Origin: Sphingobacteriales bacterium 39-19
GTDB lineage: Bacteria > Bacteroidota > Bacteroidia > Chitinophagales > Chitinophagaceae
Length of the DNA stretch: 64,000 bases
Assembly: GCA_001898465.1 (NCBI GenBank)
Contig: MKTX01000006.1
Coordinates: 62,001 to 126,000 of the forward strand
Direction: 5' to 3'
Positions 54,901 to 61,664 of this stretch are shown piece by piece (position 1 is the first letter of the stretch; every line of letters begins with the position of its first letter). Position numbers and translations under genes: made by a program. Below the pieces are notes generated by a model, which saw only the letters and a list, made by a program, of their open reading frames with translations, made no database searches and had not been told where the DNA came from.

Positions 54901-55212
54901 GAATCTGGCCGGGTAAGCTATAGCCAGGTTGTAGCAATACTCAATAAAAATGACCGATTTGAATTAATGAGCGTGAACCCTAACCCGGTAAAAACAAATA
55001 CTGTTTTGAAAGTGGTGAGTGGCGACAACTCAATGCTGCAGTTGCTGGTAAGTGATATTGCAGGGAAACAAATATTTAAGCAAAATGTAAATTTAGTTTC
55101 CGGTATGAATATTATACCATTAAATGTATCCCACTTAGCAGCCGGAACCTACCAGGTTACTATCTATGCTGCCGATGCAGAAACGAAAACAATTCGTTTT
55201 GTAAAAGAATAA
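51919..55212 (+). CDS. Secreted multidomain protein with type IX secretion sorting domain
   Basis: 1097 residues with signal peptide MKQLYLVILGLIFMGFASAQ. After an N-terminal domain (about 20-150, ending near LDVTLAPS), four PPC-like domains follow, each starting PPANDxC (about residues 152, 395, 638 and 782). Domains 1-3 contain SFTPATSG and ICDDDACTT-like stretches and are about 140 residues; the first two are each followed by a fibronectin III-like domain (VSWTGTGSFIVEYGPQNFTP, INWMGTGTFILEYGPQNFTP). After domain 4 comes a linker (ITIEYFNASKVS) and a C-terminal type IX sorting domain (about 1015-1097: NPNPVKTNTVLKV, LLVSDIAGKQIFKQ, LNVSHLAAGTYQVTIY). It is probably exported and attached to the surface. 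Role in adhesion is a guess. Confidence 0.85.
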   Translation: MKQLYLVILGLIFMGFASAQNNCGDAIPITIPFSSGSVTTCGTGNDYPAGSFFNANYGGGEDYVYKLDISTVPQTLLFNLGGAATYKILSLHSTCPPSAANALTGWVTSSGTTASGTYTFNTAGTYYLFVDTWPSPNCGAFTLDVTLAPSAPANDICSGAIDIPAAGPFPYLTTAVNNISATDANDPANTCNSYGHKGVWFTFTPATTGQYNISTCQSDAPGSTIPDNLLSIFTSASGCAGPFTQVICDDDACTTLANQAVVNADLTAGTTYYILVYGYNTNVGDAQLRVSAPISCAPVTGQTVSGITSSGASVSWTGTGSFIVEYGPQNFTPGTGATAGVNGTVISPATSAQAISGLTPSTPYDVYIRRDCSSSGSGYSTNSAKLSFTTTALPPANDICSGAIVIPAAGPFPVLTAVVNNSSATDTNDPVGSCQSNVRKGLWYSFTPATSGQYKLSTCQSDAAGSTLSDNVLTVYTSASGCTGPFTQVICDDDACTTLGLQAVVNADLTAGTTYYILVQAYSSGTGDVQLFVDAPIVCAAPTGVSSSGITMSSANINWMGTGTFILEYGPQNFTPGTDGTAGTNGTLINPATSPQAINGLSESTAYDVYIRRDCSATGSGYSANSTKISFTTLSAPPANDLCSGSIVIPSAGPFPVLTSVVNNASATDTNDPIGSCQSDAHKGVWYSFTPATSGTYRISSCQSDAPGSTISDNVLTVYTSASGCAGPFTEVNCDDDACTTYALQAVANANLTAGTTYFILVQSYGSSSGDVQLQVGLPPAPPANDECINAIPISYNAISTTNVLATESMAPGSCASFSSVANDVWYKFTAVQNGDATVAMSNTSPSLDAVLEVFSGTCGSLTEIACSDDNVGGVGETANLTGLVNGETYYVRVYGYDGDEGTFDINVSGAAVPITIEYFNASKVSVSKNNIGWKVNCSGGGTSQLILQRSANGTDFTAIQTLQVNQNGCILPFAYTDNSPLIGINYYRLKVKDESGRVSYSQVVAILNKNDRFELMSVNPNPVKTNTVLKVVSGDNSMLQLLVSDIAGKQIFKQNVNLVSGMNIIPLNVSHLAAGTYQVTIYAADAETKTIRFVKE
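52369..54250 (+). repeat. In-gene tandem repeats (PPC-like plus fibronectin III-like, period about 730 bp)
   Basis: Repeat units start near 52369, 53101 and 53827 (ANDIC or ANDLC codons), giving periods of about 732 and 726 bp; the third unit lacks the fibronectin-like part and a diverged fourth PPC-like domain starts near 54262. Protein segments are highly similar between units (for example the CDDDACTT stretch in all three), suggesting recent duplication or gene conversion. Confidence 0.7.
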
Positions 55213-55228
55213 TGAAAGGGTTATCCAT

Positions 55229-55263
55229 AAAAAAAGAACTGGTATAGAGCCGGTTCTTTTTTT
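55229..55263. terminator. Bidirectional intrinsic terminator
   Basis: Stem AAAGAACTGG (55233-55242) / CCGGTTCTTT (55250-55259) with one T-G wobble and a 7-base loop, flanked by A and T runs on both sides. It lies between the convergent repeat-protein gene and the putative anti-sigma gene. Confidence 0.85.
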
Positions 55264-55273
55264 ATGCACTTTT

Positions 55274-55627
55274 TTATCCCTGTTGCCTTTTAATGATAAA
55301 AAAGGCAACGGTAATAATAATGAGTAAAATAATAATGGCATAAATAACCCATTGCTGGCTGGGGATGCCTTGCCGCTTTTGCTTTTTTGTTTTAAGTTGT
55401 TTTCTTAGCCCTTTGTTTAATTGGTTTACAATGGCGTTTGCCTGCTGAGGATTTTGTAGTTGTTGTAATCCTTCTAATGCATCGGCCACAAAGGGGTCAT
55501 TAGCGGCACCTGCTTCTACATCATGCTGCTCATGGGCTGGTAATTGATTTTCTGCATATTTAAGCAGTTTACCCGGATCCATTTCATGCTCTTCGTCTCC
55601 CAATATTTTATTGATATCATCATTCAT
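55274..55627 (-). CDS. Small membrane protein, possible anti-sigma factor
   Basis: 117 residues: a soluble acidic N-terminal part (residues 1-60; KLLKYAENQLPAHEQHDVEA) resembling the start of zf-HC2-like anti-sigma proteins but without Cys or His metal motifs, a basic stretch KTKKQKRQGIPSQQ and one strong C-terminal transmembrane helix (about 92-112). Its start overlaps the ECF sigma factor stop by 8 bp, so they are translated together. This arrangement suggests an anti-sigma partner; a function is not proven. Confidence 0.6.
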   Translation of the reverse strand: MNDDINKILGDEEHEMDPGKLLKYAENQLPAHEQHDVEAGAANDPFVADALEGLQQLQNPQQANAIVNQLNKGLRKQLKTKKQKRQGIPSQQWVIYAIIILLIIITVAFFIIKRQQG

Positions 55628-56189
55628 GATGCTGTATCTTTTCTAATTGTAATTTTAAATTTCTCTTTCCATTTTGAATATGGCTTTTTACCTGCATCAC
55701 GGTATACCCTGTTGCATCGGCTACCTGCTGGTAGGAAAGTTTTTGTAAATAAAATAAAGTTACACATTCCTTTTGTTCCTTATTTAATCCTTGCAATGCC
55801 TGTTCTAACTGTAAAAGGCTCGTTTCTTTTTGCAGGGCCCGGGTTTTATCATGTGGCACATCGGGCGCCGCCAAAATACTTTCATTCAGCTCAGTATTAT
55901 GCCGGCCCTTGCTACGCAGCAGGGTGAGGCAATGGTTTTTAGCTACCATATATAGCCAGCTTTTAAAATACTCCACTTTATACTTTTGTAATTCCTGCAA
56001 TACTTTTAAAAAAATCTGTTGCACGCTGTCTTTTGCTTCTTCTTCATTTTTCAGGTATTTCATGCAAACACCCAATAATAATACCGTATACCGTTGCAGT
56101 AAAACCCCCAGGCACTCATTGTCTTTGCTAAGCCGGTACCGTTCAAGTAATTCCCGGTCTTCTAATGTTTGGTAGTCAGTTTGCTTCAA
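55620..56189 (-). CDS. ECF-type RNA polymerase sigma factor
   Basis: 189 residues of the sigma-70 ECF group. Region 2 covers LLGVCMKYLKNEEEAKDSVQ QIFLKVLQELQKYKVEYF; region 4 contains QKECVTLFYLQKLSYQQVAD then ATGYTVMQVKSHIQNGKRNL, a helix-turn-helix. The 8-bp overlap with the membrane protein gene downstream indicates co-regulation. No own promoter with a perfect TAnnTTTG is seen upstream. Confidence 0.93.
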   Translation of the reverse strand: MKQTDYQTLEDRELLERYRLSKDNECLGVLLQRYTVLLLGVCMKYLKNEEEAKDSVQQIFLKVLQELQKYKVEYFKSWLYMVAKNHCLTLLRSKGRHNTELNESILAAPDVPHDKTRALQKETSLLQLEQALQGLNKEQKECVTLFYLQKLSYQQVADATGYTVMQVKSHIQNGKRNLKLQLEKIQHHE

Positions 56190-56323
56190 ATGTTAAGGGC
56201 TTGTGTAAAGCTAAGATGTAAACTTAGTGTATTTCCATAATTCTTAAAAATGGAGTATAGGAGCATTTGTGATGCAGATCCTGTTTTTAAAAAAGTATCA
56301 GGTATATATATGAAAGCAATAGG

Positions 56324-56920
56324 TTATACTTGCTGCCGGGATAAGGAAAGAAAGGTATCATGTAACTGTAACACCTGGGGTATTAGCATTTGCACTTCAT
56401 CATTTTTAACCAGGTATTGGCAGCGATTCATTTTTTCATCTTCATCCATTTGTTTGTTCATACGGGCCATCACCCATTCGGCTGTTGTATGATCTCTCTC
56501 CATGGTTCGTTGCAAACGGAGTTGAAAGGGGGTACTTACTCCAATTACAGCATCAAGATGTTTATAGGCATCGCTTTCAAAAATAAGGGCAGCTTCTTTA
56601 ATGATGTAAGGCGCTTGTTGTTGCTGTACCCACCTGTTTGCATCGGTAATGGTGACCGGGTGTACCAGGGCATTTAATAATTGTAATTTTTTTTCATCAT
56701 TAAAAACAAGGTCAGCTAATTGCTTTCGGTCGAGGGTGTTATTGATAAAAATAGTTTCTCCAAAAGCCCGGGTTAGCTGGAGCCGCAGGTCTTCATCATG
56801 CTGCATCAGGCGCCTGGCAGCATCATCGGCATAGTACACCGGTACTCCTAAAAGTTCAAAAATTTTTGCAACGGTGGTTTTGCCACTGCCAATGCCACCT
56901 GTGAGGCCCAGTTTTAGCAT
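56324..56920 (-). CDS. coaE: Dephospho-CoA kinase
   Basis: Phosphorylates dephospho-CoA to CoA, the last step of CoA synthesis. 198 residues starting MLKLGLTGGIGSGKTTVAKI with the P-loop GGIGSGKT, then GVPVYYADDAARRLM, LNALVHPVTI and YIIKEAALIFESDAYKHLDA, typical of the family. It lies 16 bp downstream of the yajC terminator, and reads on from there by a weak or unseen promoter. Confidence 0.96.
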   Translation of the reverse strand: MLKLGLTGGIGSGKTTVAKIFELLGVPVYYADDAARRLMQHDEDLRLQLTRAFGETIFINNTLDRKQLADLVFNDEKKLQLLNALVHPVTITDANRWVQQQQAPYIIKEAALIFESDAYKHLDAVIGVSTPFQLRLQRTMERDHTTAEWVMARMNKQMDEDEKMNRCQYLVKNDEVQMLIPQVLQLHDTFLSLSRQQV

Positions 56921-56931
56921 AGATGAAAATT

Positions 56932-56959
56932 AAAAAAAGCTGCAAACAAAATGCAGCTT
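56932..56959 (-). terminator. Intrinsic terminator after yajC
   Basis: Stem AAGCTGCA (56937-56944) / TGCAGCTT (56952-56959) with a 7-base loop; on the minus strand a T run follows. It separates the nusB-DUF1573-yajC operon from coaE. Confidence 0.75.
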
Positions 56960-56964
56960 AAAAA

Positions 56965-57294
56965 TTATTTTGTAGGTTCTATTGCTTTATTGATACCTGC
57001 CGTCCACTCCAGGCTTATTGCCTGTTTTTCAATTTTGATATAACTGCCGGGGCTGGTTTCCAGTTCAATAGTACCATCATCATTGATCTTATTTATTTTA
57101 CCATGAATGCCGGCAATGGTTACAATTTTATCGCCTTTTTGCATATTATTGATAAATTCTTTTTGTTGTTTGGCTTTCTTTTGTTGCGGGCGTATCATAA
57201 AGAAATAAAATACCAGGATCATACCCCCCATCATTACTAATGTGGTAGTACTGCTGGCGCCGGCGCTTTGTAAAAAGATAGTTGATGTTGTCAT
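56965..57294 (-). CDS. yajC: Sec translocase accessory subunit YajC
   Basis: 109 residues with one N-terminal transmembrane helix (about 19-38: TLVMMGGMILVFYFFMIRPQ, the MIRPQQKK junction being diagnostic) and a cytoplasmic domain GDKIVTIAGIHGKINKINDD then ELETSPGSYIKIEKQAI. YajC associates with SecDF, whose gene is elsewhere in the window. It is 19 bp behind the DUF1573 gene in an operon nusB-DUF1573-yajC. Confidence 0.95.
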   Translation of the reverse strand: MTTSTIFLQSAGASSTTTLVMMGGMILVFYFFMIRPQQKKAKQQKEFINNMQKGDKIVTIAGIHGKINKINDDGTIELETSPGSYIKIEKQAISLEWTAGINKAIEPTK

Positions 57295-57313
57295 ATTATG
57301 TATTGTTGTTTAA

Positions 57314-57757
57314 TTAATCCTTTTTTATTACTTCACCCGTAAGCGAAAGTTCGGGAAAAGCAGGATTTGCGTTAGAAATTACGGTGATGGTTTTATGTGC
57401 ATTACCTACCCGGTGCTGGGTATCAAATTTTACTTTGATGTATCCGGTATCTCCGGGCAATATGGGTTGTTCGGGCTTTTCAGGAATGGTGCACCCGCAG
57501 CTTGCTGTGGCTTTAATGATGATCAGTGGATTTTTGCCGGAATTGGTAAACCGGAAATTATATTCCACAATTTCACCATCGGTGGCTTTGCCGAAATTAT
57601 ATGTAGTATCAATAATATTTGCAGTAGTACTGTCTTTTATAACAGGCGTAGCTGGTTGCGGGCCAATATTGGCCTGCTGATCATGCTTTCGGATATCGCA
57701 ACTGGCAAGCAGGCAGGTGCCGAGTGTAATTAATGCGAATAGTTTCCACTTATTCAT
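57314..57757 (-). CDS. DUF1573 lipoprotein
   Basis: 147 residues with lipobox LLASC20 (signal MNKWKLFALITLGTCLLASC). The DUF1573 domain, an Ig-like beta-sandwich, has TYNFGKATDGEIVEYNFRFT, NPLIIIKATASCGCTIPEKP (the SCGCT signature) and GYIKVKFDTQHRVGNAHKTI. Its start overlaps the nusB stop by one base and yajC follows after 19 bp. Role unknown; the nusB-DUF1573-yajC order recurs in Bacteroidota, as I recall. Confidence 0.9.
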   Translation of the reverse strand: MNKWKLFALITLGTCLLASCDIRKHDQQANIGPQPATPVIKDSTTANIIDTTYNFGKATDGEIVEYNFRFTNSGKNPLIIIKATASCGCTIPEKPEQPILPGDTGYIKVKFDTQHRVGNAHKTITVISNANPAFPELSLTGEVIKKD

Positions 57758-58689
57758 TATAATGAACTATTTTTAAATTGTACTTTTTCTATTTTATGGG
57801 TTGCGGTTAATTCTTTATTTAAATTATCTAATAACCCGTTAACAAACTGTCCGCTTTGGGGCGTACTGTATTCTTTTGCCAGGTCAATATATTCATTGAT
57901 GGTAACACGGGTAGGAATTGTTTCGAAAAATAAAAATTCACACACGCCCATTTGCAGCAGGATCAGGTCCAGCGCTGCAATTCGGTCTGCATCCCAGTTT
58001 TTTAATTTGGGTTTAATTAATTCTAAAGTATATTCAGATTTTTCCTGCACCGTTTGTAACAGTTTTTGGGCAAATGCTAACTTTTCGGCATCAATTATTT
58101 TATGAAAGGCACCCACGGCGGGCTTATTCAGGTAATTGCATACAAGTGTTTCCATCATTTCGGCATCATCGTCCCAATTAATAAAATTCTCTTCTATATG
58201 TTGTGTAAAATTTTCATTGGGCAACATGAGCGACCTGAAAATAAATTGCAGAATTTGTTTCTCCGATTTTTTATCCCGGGCTTTCTCCTCAATATATTCT
58301 TTATATTCCATACTGGCCACCAGGTTTAAATATATTTTCTTTACCCCTTCGGTATCTATAACCGGTGCCAGTTTAAAATGGCTAACGGATGCTTTAAAAC
58401 TGGGGTCTTCTAAAATTTTCCACAATAGTTCATTCCCGGCAAGCTTTGTGTTTACATTTAAATCGGCCTGGGATGGTAAATGTTTGCTTGCTTTATGCCG
58501 GGCATCCACTTCAGCATACCGGGCTACTTCGGTTAAAAAAAAGATGAGGTAGGTAAAAAGTTTTTTAGACTCTTCATTTTTACGATTCAATATTGCCAGG
58601 GCTTCCCCCGGTTTTTGTTGCCCACGCATACTATCAATGGCATAAAGCGTTTGCATTACTTTTACCCTTATATTTCTCCTGCTAATCAT
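57757..58689 (-). CDS. nusB: Transcription antitermination factor NusB
   Basis: 310 residues, about double the E. coli length, as usual in Bacteroidota where a family-specific N-terminal half is added. The C-terminal NusB domain has KNWDADRIAALDLILLQMGV, CEFLFFETIPTRVTINEYID and LAKEYSTPQSGQFVNGLLDN, matching the family end. The N-terminal ISRRNIRVKVMQTLYAIDSM is the RxxR..xlqxLYa start of the fold. NusB with S10 forms the rRNA antitermination complex. Confidence 0.92.
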   Translation of the reverse strand: MISRRNIRVKVMQTLYAIDSMRGQQKPGEALAILNRKNEESKKLFTYLIFFLTEVARYAEVDARHKASKHLPSQADLNVNTKLAGNELLWKILEDPSFKASVSHFKLAPVIDTEGVKKIYLNLVASMEYKEYIEEKARDKKSEKQILQFIFRSLMLPNENFTQHIEENFINWDDDAEMMETLVCNYLNKPAVGAFHKIIDAEKLAFAQKLLQTVQEKSEYTLELIKPKLKNWDADRIAALDLILLQMGVCEFLFFETIPTRVTINEYIDLAKEYSTPQSGQFVNGLLDNLNKELTATHKIEKVQFKNSSL

Positions 58690-58719
58690 TTTCTGCTACA
58701 AGCTATTATTATGAGGGGG

Positions 58720-58727
58720 CAAATTTA
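58720..58727 (-). promoter_or_regulatory. -7 box of the nusB operon (TAAATTTG on the minus strand)
   Basis: Plus-strand reading CAAATTTA, 30 bp upstream of the nusB ATG. Confidence 0.6.
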
Positions 58728-58808
58728 CAGTATTTCAAATGGTTTTATGGTGTTTATGCCTGAATTTCCCAAGAGGTGAAAAATTGTCTTAATTAATTGA
58801 TTTTAAAC

Positions 58809-58833
58809 TGACAGATGGGTAAAAAATCTGTCA
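58809..58833 (+). promoter_or_regulatory. Inverted repeat before groESL with CIRCE-like geometry
   Basis: TGACAGAT (58809-58816), 9-bp spacer, ATCTGTCA (58826-58833). Spacer length and near arm length equal those of the CIRCE operator (9-9-9), but the arms differ from TTAGCACTC. It lies about 99 bp before the groES ATG and 37 bp before a one-mismatch -7 box (TAGCTTTA at 58870-58877). A repressor or activator site for heat-shock control is inferred. Confidence 0.55.
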
Positions 58834-58931
58834 ACAATTCTTTTTATACAGATTGGTACAAAATTCGTTTAGCTTTACCTGCCTCAAAAAAAGGCATTTT
58901 ATATTTTAAATTCATCAAAAAAATAGATTTT

Positions 58932-60891
<1,960 letters not shown>

Positions 60892-60915
60892 TAATCCTTT
60901 TTGTAACGTAATATT

Positions 60916-60950
60916 AAACCCCGATGCATTTGCACCGGGGTTTTTATTTT
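60916..60950 (+). terminator. Intrinsic terminator of groESL
   Basis: Stem AAACCCCG (60916-60923) / CGGGGTTT (60936-60943) followed by TTATTTTTAT-like T-rich sequence. The inner loop may extend the stem through ATGCA/TGCA pairing. Confidence 0.85.
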
Positions 60951-60987
60951 TATGAAAACCTAATTTTTCAAATTATTTTTATTCCGC

Positions 60988-61455
60988 TTATTTCATCAGT
61001 CCGCCAATAATACCAAATAACAAGGCCAGGGCTATAAAGGCAAGGTAAATAATTACAATGATTCCATAAATACGAAATAAGATTTTTAGGTTCGAAAATC
61101 CACTGTTTAAATTGTCCTGGTCAGTATTCAATAACCCTTTTTTTGTACGGTTTCCAAACTGGTACACCAGGTAAGAAAAAACAAATGAGATAATTGCCAA
61201 TACAATATAAAGAACAGTGATAAAACCAGTCCCCATCGACAGGAACGGGTTTTCTGCACCGGCATACGGGCCGGCAGATTGTTGAACTCTGCTTAAGATG
61301 CTTCCTGCAAATAAGGCAAACAAAAAGACAAAGCCACTCATAATAAAACCCAATATCCCCAGGAAACGGGCCCACATAGCTGTTTCTTTTAAATGGGCAT
61401 ACGCAACGGGGTCAATGGTAAGTTCATTGTTTAATAAATTTTGGTTTTGTTCCAT
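60988..61455 (-). CDS. Four-helix membrane protein (DUF5362-like)
   Basis: 155 residues from the ATG at 61453-61455 (MEQNQNLLNNELTIDPVAYA); a longer frame to 61524 begins with an implausible hydrophobic extension. About four transmembrane helices: ARFLGILGFIMSGFVFLFAL near residue 28, TGFITVLYIVLAIISFVFSY near 75, and IYGIIVIIYLAFIALALLFG near 130. AHLKETAMWARFLGILGFIM and a DQDNLNSGFSNLKILFRIYG segment match the small DUF5362 group as I remember it. Function unknown. Confidence 0.65.
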   Translation of the reverse strand: MEQNQNLLNNELTIDPVAYAHLKETAMWARFLGILGFIMSGFVFLFALFAGSILSRVQQSAGPYAGAENPFLSMGTGFITVLYIVLAIISFVFSYLVYQFGNRTKKGLLNTDQDNLNSGFSNLKILFRIYGIIVIIYLAFIALALLFGIIGGLMK

Positions 61456-61632
61456 AATACAGCGTTTTAGGATAAATAATATATACAATATAAGAAAAAT
61501 AGAAATAATGGGCCCATTCTTCATTTTAAATAAAAAAAAGCCGGTCGCCTATAAATACAATAAATGTTTTACCATTTGTCCTGCTATTATTCCATTTAGC
61601 GGAAAGCGCTTACTTAATTGTAACAACAGCTA

Positions 61633-61640
61633 TATGTTTG
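61633..61640 (+). promoter_or_regulatory. -7 box (TATGTTTG) before the TonB receptor gene
   Basis: Perfect TAnnTTTG 24 bp before the ATG at 61665. Confidence 0.5.
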
Positions 61641-61664
61641 CATCCAATTTTGAAATTTACAATC

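Noticed and set aside
58809..58833. True CIRCE (HrcA) operator before groESL
   Set aside because: Geometry matches but arms TGACAGAT/ATCTGTCA do not match TTAGCACTC/GAGTGCTAA, so I did not assign HrcA.
58815..58931. 39-codon extension of groES
   Set aside because: It covers the promoter and inverted repeat; GroES proteins start at [10 protein letters not shown] as at 58932.
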